Assembly: GCA_001938995.1 (NCBI GenBank)
Contig: MKZN01000021.1
Location: forward strand, 1-47,186
DNA: 47,186 nt
From: Bacillus pumilus
Lineage (GTDB): Bacteria; Bacillota; Bacilli; Bacillales; Bacillaceae
Direction: 5' to 3'
In this document: positions 24,992-33,181 of the stretch, piece after piece
Position numbering within the stretch: position 1 is the first letter of the stretch
Layout: each line of letters starts with the position of its first letter
Translations under genes and position numbers: made by a program
The notes under the pieces: model-generated
Databases searched by the model: none
What the model was told of the DNA's origin: nothing
What the model saw: only the letters and a program-made list of their open reading frames with translations

Positions 24992-25447
24992 ATGGAGAAC
25001 GTTTTATTGGTATATGCCACTATGTCAGGAAATACAGAGGCAATGGCTGATTTAATTGAAAAGGGATTAACAGAAGCAGGAGCGAACGTTGATCGTCATG
25101 AAGCGATGGATATTGACGCAGATGTGCTGAATGATTACTCACACATCATATTAGGTGCGTATACATGGGGAGATGGTGATCTTCCAGATGACTTTATGGA
25201 TTTATATGAAGACATGGAAGAGCTTGATTTGACTGGGAAGTCCTTTGCTGTATTTGGCTCTGGAGATACATCTTACGACCATTTCTGTGGTGCTGTAGAC
25301 GTAATTGAGGAAAAAGTAAAGGAACTCGGTGGGGAAATGATTCTTCCATCAGTAAAGATCGAGTTCAATCCAGAAGGAGACGAAGAAGAACAATTGATTT
25401 CTTTTGGCAAACAATTTGTTCAGATTCATCAGCAACAAGTGGGATAA
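24992..25447 (+). CDS. ykuP: Short-chain flavodoxin YkuP
   Basis: A 151-residue flavodoxin paralogous to YkuN. The FMN loops are TMSGNTEAMA, AYTWGDGDLPDD and GSGDTSYDHFCGAV; the C-terminus is acidic. AAGGAGGAAG lies before ATG 24992, 15 bases after ykuO. It is the last gene of the Fur-regulated operon and runs into a terminator stem. Confidence 0.93.
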   Translation: MENVLLVYATMSGNTEAMADLIEKGLTEAGANVDRHEAMDIDADVLNDYSHIILGAYTWGDGDLPDDFMDLYEDMEELDLTGKSFAVFGSGDTSYDHFCGAVDVIEEKVKELGGEMILPSVKIEFNPEGDEEEQLISFGKQFVQIHQQQVG

Positions 25448-25464
25448 GAGCTCCCACTTGTTTT
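25436..25464 (+). terminator. Rho-independent terminator of ykuNOP
   Basis: A 9-bp stem CAAGTGGGA / TCCCACTTG (25436-25444 / 25452-25460), 7-base loop, TTTT. The left arm is inside the last codons of ykuP. Confidence 0.85.
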
Positions 25465-25558
25465 CATTAAGAATGCAATGACAAAATTCTTTCGCTTGTC
25501 ATTAAAACTCTCCTTTGATACAGTAATGGAGTATAAATTAAGAGGAGGACATACATAC

Positions 25559-26269
25559 ATGAAACAAATGGACGCAAATGAGATTATATCATTTATTCAA
25601 AATAGCACGAAATCTACACCTGTCAAAGTTTATTTGAAAGGTGATCTAGAAGGAATTGAATTTGGCGAAAACGCAAAAACATTTATCACTGGCAACACCG
25701 GAGTTGTATTTGGTGAGTGGAGCGAAATTCAAGAGGTGCTAGCTTCAAACAAAGACAAAGTAGAAGATGTTGTCGTTGAGAATGACCGCCGCAACTCTGC
25801 CATTCCTACGTTAGATTTGAAAAACATCAAAGCGCGCATTGAACCAGGTGCAATTATTCGTGATCAAGTAGAAATCGGAGATAATGCAGTAATCATGATG
25901 GGTGCATCTATTAATATCGGTTCAGTCATTGGCGAAGGTACGATGATTGATATGAACGTGGTTCTAGGTGGTCGTGCGACAGTAGGTAAGAACTGCCATA
26001 TCGGTGCTGGATCTGTCATTGCAGGTGTCATTGAGCCACCTTCCGCTCAACCAGTTGTTGTAGAAGATGATGTTGTCATCGGTGCAAACGCTGTTGTATT
26101 AGAAGGGGTTAGAATTGGTAAAGGGGCTGTTGTAGCAGCTGGTGCTATCGTTGTGAACGATGTTGAACCTTATACTGTTGTAGCAGGTACACCTGCAAAG
26201 AAAATCAAAGACATTGATGAAAAAACAAAAGGTAAAACAGAAATTAAACAAGAACTGCGTCAGCTTTAA
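25559..26269 (+). CDS. dapH: Tetrahydrodipicolinate N-acetyltransferase DapH (YkuQ)
   Basis: A 236-residue acetyl-CoA-dependent enzyme starting the acetylase branch of diaminopimelate synthesis for wall and lysine. An N-terminal alpha domain (1-90) precedes a left-handed beta-helix of hexapeptide repeats (about 95-210: [17 protein letters not shown] and following turns). The C-terminal [13 protein letters not shown] tail is typical. Length equals the B. subtilis protein. ATG 25559 has AGAGGAGG 10 bases upstream; a longer reading from 25478 is unlikely. It is followed by ykuR. Confidence 0.95.
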   Translation: MKQMDANEIISFIQNSTKSTPVKVYLKGDLEGIEFGENAKTFITGNTGVVFGEWSEIQEVLASNKDKVEDVVVENDRRNSAIPTLDLKNIKARIEPGAIIRDQVEIGDNAVIMMGASINIGSVIGEGTMIDMNVVLGGRATVGKNCHIGAGSVIAGVIEPPSAQPVVVEDDVVIGANAVVLEGVRIGKGAVVAAGAIVVNDVEPYTVVAGTPAKKIKDIDEKTKGKTEIKQELRQL

Positions 26270-26293
26270 TTCATACAATTCGCAGCTAAGAAC

Positions 26294-26322
26294 ATAGACG
26301 TGGATGAGATATCCACGTCTTA
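26294..26322 (+). terminator. Hairpin between dapH and ykuR
   Basis: A perfect 9-bp stem GACGTGGAT / ATCCACGTC (26297-26305 / 26311-26319) with a 5-base loop, followed by TTATTCG. The U-tract is weak, so this may be a partial terminator or an mRNA-processing structure that lowers ykuR expression relative to dapH. Confidence 0.5.
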
Positions 26323-26351
26323 TTCGTATAGAGGAAAGGAAGCGAATTCAC

Positions 26352-27482
26352 ATGTTAAATCATGAGCAATTAGTATCTATTCGAAGAGATTTGCACCAAA
26401 TTCCTGAGCTTGGTTTTCAAGAATTCAAAACACAAGCCTATCTGCTGAAGCACCTTGAAGCATACCCTAATGATCGAATAGAGATCGAAACATGGCGCAC
26501 TGGGCTTTTTGTCAAAGTGAATGGAACAAATCCATCACGCGTATTCGCTTACCGTGCAGATATGGACGGATTGTCTATACCTGAGGAAACTGGGTATTCT
26601 TTTGCATCTGTTCATGAAGGGAAAATGCATGCATGCGGGCACGATCTACATATGACCATTGCGTTAGGAATCATTGATCATTTCGTTCATCAACCTATCA
26701 AAGAGGATCTGCTGTTTATCTTTCAGCCAGCAGAAGAAGGTCCAGGTGGTGCGGAACCGATGCTTGAAAGTGATGTCCTGAAAAAATGGACGCCAGACTT
26801 TATTACTGCCTTGCACATTGCACCTGAATACCCAGTTGGCACAATTGCAACGAAACCAGGTCTTTTATTTGCCAATACGAGTGAACTTGTCATAAATCTA
26901 GAAGGAAAAGGTGGGCATGCAGCTTACCCGCATGCAGCGAATGACATGGTAGTTGCTGCGAGTGCATTAGTCGGGCAGTTGCAATCTGTTATTTCTCGGA
27001 ATGTCGATCCACTTGATAGTGCAGTAATCACGGTCGGCACAATTACTGGTGGGACTGCGCAAAATATCATTGCCCAGCATGCGAAGTTAGACGGAACGAT
27101 TCGTACGTTGTCCCCTGAATCGATGGAACTTGTGAGAAAGCGTATTGAAGCACTTGCAAAAGGAATTGAAGTGGGATATGAGTGCAAAACGACTGTTCGT
27201 TATCCTTCATCCTACTATGGAGTGGACAATTCAAAGGATCTCACAGAAGCATTTATGTCATACGTAGCAGAAGAAGGATTAGCGAATGTGATTGAATGCA
27301 AAGAGGCCATGACGGGTGAAGATTTTGGCTACATGCTAAAAACATATCCTGGTTTCATGTTCTGGTTAGGTGTGGATTCAGAGTATGGCTTACATCATGC
27401 AAAATTAACACCTGATGAAAAGGCGATTGAAACAGCTGTGAGTGTGATGGCAGCATATTTTAAAAAGCAAGCTAGTGAATGA
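26352..27482 (+). CDS. ykuR: N-acetyldiaminopimelate deacetylase YkuR
   Basis: A 376-residue M20-family amidohydrolase releasing acetate from N-acetyl-LL-diaminopimelate, the step after PatA. Metal-site motifs are [10 protein letters not shown] (Cys/His), [11 protein letters not shown] (Glu-Glu) and TGEDFGYM, with a late HHAKLTPDE His. The satellite dimerisation domain lies at about 175-290 ([10 protein letters not shown]). ATG 26352 follows AGGAAAGGAAG and gives the length of the B. subtilis protein; the reading from 26304 runs through the intergenic hairpin and is rejected. Downstream is the broken ykuS. Confidence 0.93.
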   Translation: MLNHEQLVSIRRDLHQIPELGFQEFKTQAYLLKHLEAYPNDRIEIETWRTGLFVKVNGTNPSRVFAYRADMDGLSIPEETGYSFASVHEGKMHACGHDLHMTIALGIIDHFVHQPIKEDLLFIFQPAEEGPGGAEPMLESDVLKKWTPDFITALHIAPEYPVGTIATKPGLLFANTSELVINLEGKGGHAAYPHAANDMVVAASALVGQLQSVISRNVDPLDSAVITVGTITGGTAQNIIAQHAKLDGTIRTLSPESMELVRKRIEALAKGIEVGYECKTTVRYPSSYYGVDNSKDLTEAFMSYVAEEGLANVIECKEAMTGEDFGYMLKTYPGFMFWLGVDSEYGLHHAKLTPDEKAIETAVSVMAAYFKKQASE

Positions 27483-27532
27483 ATAATCAAGGAGAGACCT
27501 GTACACCTTATGAACAGGAGGTGTTCTTGATT

Positions 27533-27775
27533 ATGACAAGAATTGGTGTAGAACCAACTTTATCTGATGTAGAAGAACAATTAAAGCAAAAAGGCTATGA
27601 CGTCGTACGTCTTGATAATGAACAGTAAATGGAACAGTGTGACTGCTATGTAGTATCAGGTCTAAATTCCAATATGCTTGGAATTTCAGACACAGAAACA
27701 AAGGCATCTGTCATTCAAGCGTCAGGGATGACCGCTGATGAAATTTGTCAAGAAGTAGAGCAGCGTGTACATTAA
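27533..27775 (+). pseudogene. ykuS: ykuS (UPF0180) with an in-frame stop codon
   Basis: Eighty codons match the small YkuS/UPF0180 protein from start (MTRIGVEPTLSDVEEQL) to end ([13 protein letters not shown]). Codon 32 is TAA (27626-27628), in [16 protein letters not shown]. No frameshift is needed, so a single base change is enough to explain it. The ribosome site AGGAGGTG (27516-27523) is intact. An ATG follows the stop directly (27629), so the C-terminal 48 residues could be made by re-initiation. The SD can pair with an upstream ACACCT (27503-27508). Function of the family is unknown. Confidence 0.85.
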
Positions 27776-27783
27776 GCCTATCT

Positions 27784-27817
27784 AAAGAACCGGCATATAA
27801 TAAACCCGGTTCTTTTT
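27784..27817 (+). terminator. Rho-independent terminator after ykuS
   Basis: A stem AAAGAACCGG / CCGGTTCTTT (27784-27793 / 27806-27815) with a 12-base loop and T-run. Confidence 0.88.
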
Positions 27818-27886
27818 GTTGAGCCATCCTACATTTTTTCTCTAAGCATTCGTTCTACTTGCCACTGGCTTGACCGATTACTGTGA

Positions 27887-28066
27887 TTATCTGAACAAGC
27901 CAAATTCATTAGCGAGTCCCACAACCCATGTCCCAGCAAGAAAAGCGATCGGATGATAATGAAATAAGCGAGTGGTCATGACAACGAGAATAAAAATGAC
28001 GAAGTAGGCGAAGATATTTAACGTATGGTTGTCTGACACTCAGTTCGCTAGTTCGAATGCTTTCAT
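27887..28066 (-). pseudogene. Decayed small membrane protein gene, antisense to its neighbours
   Basis: Sixty minus-strand codons start MKAFELAN, meet TGA (28042-28040) at codon 9, and continue [22 protein letters not shown] to a natural TAA. The rest is a coherent small membrane protein: one strong helix (about 18-30), [11 protein letters not shown], and a second hydrophobic stretch ending NEFGLFR. TGA in place of TGG (Trp) is the simplest explanation. It may be a genuine pseudogene, or begin at a later codon. I do not recognise the family. It lies in the 562-base gap where B. subtilis has ykuT, which is absent here. Confidence 0.6.
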
Positions 28067-28201
28067 GCCTTTCAAAATCTATCTATAGATACGCTATATG
28101 AAAAGCTAATCATTTGTTCCCTTATGCAAGTCATGTTAAACTTTTAATAGATGAGCGAAAGATTGTTTTAAGTCTTTAATTAAATTTATTATTAATTAAT
28201 A

Positions 28202-28284
28202 TTGACTAAAAATCGCTTAGGTATTATAATTGTATTTGTAAAGTCATTAACTAAATGAGAATTTCATCATTTTATTCTCATTTA
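28202..28284 (+). promoter_or_regulatory. ykuU promoter and structured leader
   Basis: TTGACT (28202-28207), 17 bases, TATAAT (28225-28230) is a strong sigma-A promoter. The transcript leader of about 100 bases carries a perfect 11-bp inverted repeat TAAATGAGAAT / ATTCTCATTTA (28252-28262 / 28274-28284) with an 11-base spacer. It has no T-run after it, so it is either an operator or an RNA structure rather than a terminator. No PerR box was found. Confidence 0.7.
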
Positions 28285-28337
28285 ATATACAGCTAAGAAG
28301 ACTGTATAAAGATCATATTTTATGGAGGGATTTACAT

Positions 28338-28880
28338 ATGGCAGAGCGTTTTGTAGGAAAACAAGCTCCACGTTTTGAAATGGAAGCAGTACTTGCTAAC
28401 AAGGAATTTGGGAAAGTAAGTTTAGAGGAAAACATCAAGAATGACAAATGGACAGTTCTTTTCTTCTATCCAATGGACTTCACATTTGTTTGTCCAACTG
28501 AAATTACTGCAATGAGCGATCGTTATGATGAGTTCGAAGATTTAGATGCAGAAATCATTGGGGTATCTACTGATACAATCCATACGCATCTTGCTTGGAT
28601 CAACACAGATCGTAAAGACAATGGTCTAGGTGAATTAAAGTATCCGCTAGCTGCTGACACGAACCACACAGTATCTAGAGAATATGGTGTTTTAATTGAA
28701 GAAGAAGGAATTGCACTTCGCGGGCTATTCATCATTAACCCAGAAGGTGAACTTCAATATCAAACAGTATTCCACAACAATATCGGTCGTGATGTAGATG
28801 AGACATTACGTGTTCTTCAAGCATTACAAACTGGTGGACTTTGCCCAGCGAACTGGAAACCTGGTCAAAAAACACTTTAA
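28338..28880 (+). CDS. ykuU: 2-Cys peroxiredoxin YkuU
   Basis: A 180-residue typical 2-Cys peroxiredoxin of the AhpC/Prx1 class, reducing peroxides in the cytosol. The peroxidatic cysteine is C52 in FTFVCPTEIT and the resolving cysteine is C169 in GGLCPANW. Length equals B. subtilis YkuU. ATGGAGGG provides the ribosome site before ATG 28338. A terminator separates it from the thioredoxin-like ykuV, which may reduce it (inference from context). Confidence 0.95.
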   Translation: MAERFVGKQAPRFEMEAVLANKEFGKVSLEENIKNDKWTVLFFYPMDFTFVCPTEITAMSDRYDEFEDLDAEIIGVSTDTIHTHLAWINTDRKDNGLGELKYPLAADTNHTVSREYGVLIEEEGIALRGLFIINPEGELQYQTVFHNNIGRDVDETLRVLQALQTGGLCPANWKPGQKTL

Positions 28881-28902
28881 TTGCTAGCTGAAGAAACAGG
28901 AG

Positions 28903-28927
28903 GGTCTAACTGATGTTAGACCTTTTT
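28903..28927 (+). terminator. Terminator between ykuU and ykuV
   Basis: An 8-bp stem GGTCTAAC / GTTAGACC (28903-28910 / 28915-28922), TGAT loop, T5. Read-through to ykuV is possible, as no strong promoter was seen in the 35 bases that remain. Confidence 0.85.
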
Positions 28928-28961
28928 GTTTCGACACATACAATAGATGGAGGCGATTCAT

Positions 28962-29420
28962 ATGAAATTACGTCAACCGATGCCAGAGATGACTGGTGCA
29001 AAAGAATGGTTAAATGGAGAAGTATCTAAAGAAGATTTGATTGGCGATAAACCAACGTTGATTCACTTCTGGTCAGTGAGCTGTCATCTTTGTAAAGAGG
29101 CAATGCCACAAGTGAATCAATTCCGTGATGAATACAAGGATCAATTAAACGTTGTTGCGGTTCATATGCCACGTTCAGAGGATGACCTTGACTTAGATAA
29201 AATCAAAGAAGTGGCAAAAGAGCATGAAATCACTCAGCCGATCTTTGTGGACAGTGATCATCAATTAACGGAAGCTTTTGAAAATGAATATGTACCAGCG
29301 TATTATGTATTTGATAAAACAGGTGCTTTGCGTCACTTCCAAGCTGGTGGAAGTGGAATGAAAATGCTTGAAAAACGTGTCAACCGAGTGCTATCTGAGT
29401 CTGAAAAGGCGACAGAATAG
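28962..29420 (+). CDS. ykuV: Thioredoxin-like thiol-disulfide oxidoreductase YkuV
   Basis: A 152-residue cytosolic protein of the TlpA/ResA-like thioredoxin fold. The active site is C41-HLC-44 in FWSVSCHLCKEAMP, and the cis-proline region is VPAYYVFD. B. subtilis YkuV is structurally characterised with a redox CxxC and an unresolved partner. ATG 28962 is chosen since GGAGG lies 8 bases upstream and the N-terminus MKLRQPMPEM matches; an earlier ATG overlaps the ribosome site. Confidence 0.92.
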   Translation: MKLRQPMPEMTGAKEWLNGEVSKEDLIGDKPTLIHFWSVSCHLCKEAMPQVNQFRDEYKDQLNVVAVHMPRSEDDLDLDKIKEVAKEHEITQPIFVDSDHQLTEAFENEYVPAYYVFDKTGALRHFQAGGSGMKMLEKRVNRVLSESEKATE

Positions 29421-29425
29421 GCTTT

Positions 29426-29450
29426 CCCCCCCAGAAATGGGGGTTTTTTT
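29426..29450 (+). terminator. Rho-independent terminator of ykuV
   Basis: Stem CCCCCA / TGGGGG with a GAAA tetraloop (29428-29443) followed by T7. Confidence 0.88.
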
Positions 29451-29901
29451 ATGGATAAAAATAGTTGGCATAAATTACTGGTTGGCATGTAATTCTAGAT
29501 GTTGTTTTTCAGATAAAAAAATAGAGAATTTCAATAAAAAATAATCTTGAATAAAAAAGGCATTATGACCTATTTACAATTTTGTTTTGAAATACAAATG
29601 TAAAGATTTTAACTTTTTACTATTCAGAACGTTTTTGCACAAAAGAAATTCCAGTTTGGTAAATAACTATATATATCAAGTAGTTTAAGTGTTTATTCAA
29701 ATTTTTTACAATATTTTAAAGGTTGTCAAAAGCCTATAGTGGCAATGAAATGGATACTTATTTGTCACATTTGGCAAAATTTTAGTTGAAAATACCTATC
29801 TGTTTGCAAACTGTAAAATGATAAAAAAATAGTTGATAAAATTAGTTTTCTAATCTAATATTTACTATAGAATATTTTTTATATAATGAGGGGGAAATCC
29901 A
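29451..29901 (+). promoter_or_regulatory. Long AT-rich rok upstream region
   Basis: About 450 bases with no gene and very high A+T. A possible promoter is TTGATA (29833-29838), 17 bases, TAATAT (29856-29861). A perfect TATAAT at 29882-29887 is too near the ribosome site to serve rok. Rok binds AT-rich DNA and represses its own gene in B. subtilis, so this stretch is a likely self-target (inference). Confidence 0.5.
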
Positions 29902-30480
29902 ATGTTTAATGAGAGGGAAGCGTTACGTTTACGATTGGAACAACTAAATGAAGCGGAAGTAAAGGTCATTCGTGAATATCAAATTGAACGAGATGCCATT
30001 TATGCAAAATTAAGAGAATTAGATCGTCTAGGAACTGGTCTTGTCGAAGATACAAAAAAAGAGATGCGTACAGATAGAAAGACGGATTCATTGCCTGTTT
30101 TAGCTGAATTGGCAGCACAAGAAATGAGAAGCTATCATCAGCCGCAAACGCAATCAAGCGTTACGTCAACTTTAGGGTCAGGTCAGCTAAACGGTGCTCC
30201 TGTTGGCATTCCAGAAGGGTCTACAAGACGTAGAAGAGGAACAGCTCGACCTGGTTCAAAGGCAGCTAAGCTTCGTGAAGCAGCAATTAAAACATTAAAG
30301 CGTCATAATGCAGCGATTAAAAGCTCAGAGCTTCAAAAAGAGATAGAAAAAGAAAGCGGCCTTGAAATCCCAAATATGACAACGTTTATGCAAAGCCTAA
30401 TTAAAATGTATCCAGAAGTAAAAAAACCTTATCGCGGACAGTATATTTTAGAAGGCGACATTCAAACAGACGACGAATAA
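29902..30480 (+). CDS. rok: Nucleoid-associated repressor Rok
   Basis: A 192-residue AT-rich-DNA binding protein that represses comK and silences acquired genes in Bacillus. The N-terminal oligomerisation coiled coil (1-45) is LRLRLEQLNEAEVKVIREY...ERDAIYAKLRELD. A variable Gln/Ser-rich linker follows (about 60-100), then a basic patch TRRRRGTARPGSKAAK, then the C-terminal winged-helix DNA-binding domain (about 110-185). Length matches B. subtilis Rok (191). GAGGGGGAAAT precedes ATG 29902. Confidence 0.95.
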   Translation: MFNEREALRLRLEQLNEAEVKVIREYQIERDAIYAKLRELDRLGTGLVEDTKKEMRTDRKTDSLPVLAELAAQEMRSYHQPQTQSSVTSTLGSGQLNGAPVGIPEGSTRRRRGTARPGSKAAKLREAAIKTLKRHNAAIKSSELQKEIEKESGLEIPNMTTFMQSLIKMYPEVKKPYRGQYILEGDIQTDDE

Positions 30481-30485
30481 AAGAG

Positions 30486-30517
30486 AAACTGCTGGGCAAA
30501 ATAGCCAGCAGTTTTTT
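30486..30517 (+). terminator. Rho-independent terminator of rok
   Basis: A 10-bp stem AAACTGCTGG / CCAGCAGTTT (30486-30495 / 30505-30514), 9-base loop, T-run. Confidence 0.9.
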
Positions 30518-30538
30518 TGTTTCATAGTATAGAAGTGA

Positions 30539-31456
30539 TCACTTTTTTTGGTCGACTGTATAGACAATTCGGCGTTCTTTAGACACATCATCACGTTGTT
30601 TTTTAAATCCGTCGATTTTGACTGTCATGACTTCCCCATTTCGTTGAACCGCATCGACTTGTGATTGAAGTATTTGTACTTGTTCGTGTAATTTGTTCAA
30701 AATAGGTTCAATTTCCTCCGTTGTTTGTAAGATACGATCTTGGGTGAACGGCTGGAGGTTGGTTTTTGCAGATTGGTCTATATCTGCAAAATGAGAAGCA
30801 ATCCATTCTTCACTTTCTGCCAGTTGTTTTTGATAGCTTGTGAGGGTTTCGTAAAAGATCGCTTCTTTTGTTTTCTCAATTTGCAGTAATTTCACTTGTG
30901 TTTCATCAAAACGCTGCTGGAGATGCTCAACGCCTTTCTGTAATAAATGGAGCTCTGTCTTTTTTTCGCCCAGTAGTTGTTGAAGTTTTTCAACAACTGC
31001 GGATAATGTCTGTCCTTTTTTCTCCTCTTTTGCAAGTCTTTTATCTTGATCAAGCAATTGCTCCTTTAATTGTTGAGAGAATTCCTTGTATTTTATCACC
31101 TTTAAATGCAATCGGTGCTTTTCTTCGGTTTCTTTTTTTCGATGAAAGGTCTCTTTTTGAAGCATTTCATGGAGAAGGACAATTTTATGTAATAATTCTG
31201 ATTTGCGATAAGAGAGATCCTGAATTGTCGATGTCGCATCGTCTTGGTGACTCGTCATTTCATTCAATTGTTGTTTTAATTGAATGAAATCTCTTTTCAT
31301 CTCATGATACTCTTGAGTTAACTTTTTGTTTTTTTGATACGTATACGATGACTGTAAATCAGAAAGGATTTGTTGATACTTGGCAGTTTCGGCTTTTAAG
31401 TATAAATTTTCTTGAGATAGATCATGGAATAGGGGAGAAGCATGGCGCCGGTTCAT
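30539..31456 (-). CDS. yknT: Coiled-coil sporulation protein YknT
   Basis: A 305-residue protein, almost wholly coiled coil, rich in Gln, Lys, Glu and Leu (heptads from about 15 to 280), with no membrane segment. Position between rok and mobA and length near B. subtilis YknT (about 319) support the name. I recall B. subtilis YknT as a mother-cell (sigma-E) protein that joins the spore coat. The start MNRRHASPLFHD at 31456 is preferred because AAGGAGGG lies 8 bases upstream of it; an in-frame ATG 21 bases earlier overlaps that region. Confidence 0.8.
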   Translation of the reverse strand: MNRRHASPLFHDLSQENLYLKAETAKYQQILSDLQSSYTYQKNKKLTQEYHEMKRDFIQLKQQLNEMTSHQDDATSTIQDLSYRKSELLHKIVLLHEMLQKETFHRKKETEEKHRLHLKVIKYKEFSQQLKEQLLDQDKRLAKEEKKGQTLSAVVEKLQQLLGEKKTELHLLQKGVEHLQQRFDETQVKLLQIEKTKEAIFYETLTSYQKQLAESEEWIASHFADIDQSAKTNLQPFTQDRILQTTEEIEPILNKLHEQVQILQSQVDAVQRNGEVMTVKIDGFKKQRDDVSKERRIVYTVDQKK

Positions 31457-31537
31457 AGGTAGACCCTCCTTATTCATGTTACCAATAAAATATGCAAAAC
31501 GAGTGTGATTAGAACAACCATATAAAAGGAGAGTGAA

Positions 31538-32122
31538 ATGGTGGATATAGTGAATGTCATTTTAGCAGGAGGAGCGTCAAGACGTTTTGGAGAGCCGAAA
31601 GCTAGTTACTGCTACAAAGGGAAGCCGCTATATGAGCATGTCAAAGAGCAGGTGTTAGACGGACAAGTGATGATTATAAGTCATCCGAAACTTGTCCCTT
31701 TTTTCAAAGCAAGAGGTGAACAACATGTCTGGGTAGATGCTAAAGAAGTTCGCGGGCTTGGACCTCTTGCCGGCATTTATACCGCTATGCAAAACCAAAA
31801 GGCTGACTGGTACTTGGTGACAGCTTGTGATATGCCTTTTATTCGAAGGGTGACCGCTCAAGCCTTATCCTCATATTGTCAGGATCAGGTAGATGTCGTA
31901 GTCCCACAAATTCAAGGAAGATTACAACCGCTTTTTGCGTTCTATCACCGCCGCACATTACCGCTCATACAAGAGTGTTTAAAAGAAAACGAGCTTGCGA
32001 TCAAAGACCTGCTACAAAAGTTAAAGGTGCAAATCGTCGCAGAAGAGGATTTGAACGTGATATCAAATGAATTTCATAATATCAATAATAGAAGCGATTT
32101 ACTTGAAAACGGTATGATATGA
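31538..32122 (+). CDS. mobA: Molybdenum cofactor guanylyltransferase MobA
   Basis: A 194-residue nucleotidyltransferase that links GMP to molybdopterin, giving the dinucleotide form. The GTP-binding signature is [14 protein letters not shown] near residue 8; [13 protein letters not shown] and TACDMPF (metal-binding Asp) follow. AAAGGAGAG precedes ATG 31538. It is first in a run of six molybdenum-cofactor genes, divergent from yknT. Confidence 0.93.
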   Translation: MVDIVNVILAGGASRRFGEPKASYCYKGKPLYEHVKEQVLDGQVMIISHPKLVPFFKARGEQHVWVDAKEVRGLGPLAGIYTAMQNQKADWYLVTACDMPFIRRVTAQALSSYCQDQVDVVVPQIQGRLQPLFAFYHRRTLPLIQECLKENELAIKDLLQKLKVQIVAEEDLNVISNEFHNINNRSDLLENGMI

Positions 32123-32152
32123 TACATAAAAAACGATGAGGAGAGAACAACA

Positions 32153-33169
32153 TTGCAAGAGCGATATTCAAGACAAATCTTGTTCCCGCCGGTAGGGGAA
32201 AAAGGACAGCATGCTTTAGCTGATAGTCATGTCCTAATCGTTGGGGCTGGCGCACTGGGAACCGCCTCTGCTGAAGGACTTGTGCGATCGGGGGTCGGTA
32301 CTTTGACCATCGTGGATCGAGATTATGTGGAGTATTCAAACCTACAGCGTCAGCAGCTATATACGGAAAATGATGCGAAATCGCACGTGCCAAAAGCAAT
32401 TGCCGCAAAAAGGCGACTCGAGGAAATCAATCGTGACGTGCACATACATGCTTTGATCGAAGATGCCGATGCTGATCTGTTAAGACCGTTATTTGAACAA
32501 GCTGACCTCGTCCTTGATGCGACAGATAATTTTGAGACAAGAATGGTGATGAATGATTTGTCACTACACACAAATACGCCATGGGTATATGGAGCTTGTG
32601 TGAGCAGCCAGGGAATGTATATGACCATTTTGCCGAATGAAACACCGTGTTTATCCTGTGTGCTGACGACCATGCCGGTGGGTGGTTTGACCTGTGATAC
32701 AGCAGGTATTATTTCACCTGCCGTGCAAATGGTCTCTGCCTATCAGCAAACAGAGGCGCTAAAATATTTAACAGAGAATCGAGAGCAAATAGAGCGGAAG
32801 TTTGTCAACTTTGATATATGGCAATCCACCTTTTTTAAAATGGACATATCTCATATCAAGCGACAAGACTGTCCAACTTGCGGTACGAAAAGAACTTACC
32901 CTTATCTCAATGATCAACGTAAAAAAACGACAGTCCTTTGCGGAAGAGACACCGTTCAAATCATGTCAAAGGATTTGGCAAACTTATCATTCCAGTTGAT
33001 TAAAGAGCGTCTGTCATCCATATGTGAGGTAGACATTAACGACTTTTTAATACACGTACGCTTTGAAAATTACCGGATTGTAATTTTTAAAGGAGGCCGT
33101 GCATTAATTCATGGAACGAATGATGGGAAAGTAGCAAATTCATTACTAGCAAGACTGCTAGGCCTATAG
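32153..33169 (+). CDS. moeB: MoaD adenylyltransferase MoeB (ThiF/HesA family)
   Basis: A 338-residue E1-like enzyme that adenylates the C-terminal glycine of MoaD. The ATP loop is GAGALG (31-36), followed by [13 protein letters not shown]. Zinc-binding CxxC pairs are CLSC and CPTC, and GGLTCDTAG carries the conserved Cys. The C-terminal 80 residues extend past the core as in B. subtilis MoeB, without a clear rhodanese motif. The start is TTG 32153 with GAGGAGAG upstream. Confidence 0.93.
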   Translation: MQERYSRQILFPPVGEKGQHALADSHVLIVGAGALGTASAEGLVRSGVGTLTIVDRDYVEYSNLQRQQLYTENDAKSHVPKAIAAKRRLEEINRDVHIHALIEDADADLLRPLFEQADLVLDATDNFETRMVMNDLSLHTNTPWVYGACVSSQGMYMTILPNETPCLSCVLTTMPVGGLTCDTAGIISPAVQMVSAYQQTEALKYLTENREQIERKFVNFDIWQSTFFKMDISHIKRQDCPTCGTKRTYPYLNDQRKKTTVLCGRDTVQIMSKDLANLSFQLIKERLSSICEVDINDFLIHVRFENYRIVIFKGGRALIHGTNDGKVANSLLARLLGL

Positions 33170-33181
33170 GAGTGAGATGGA

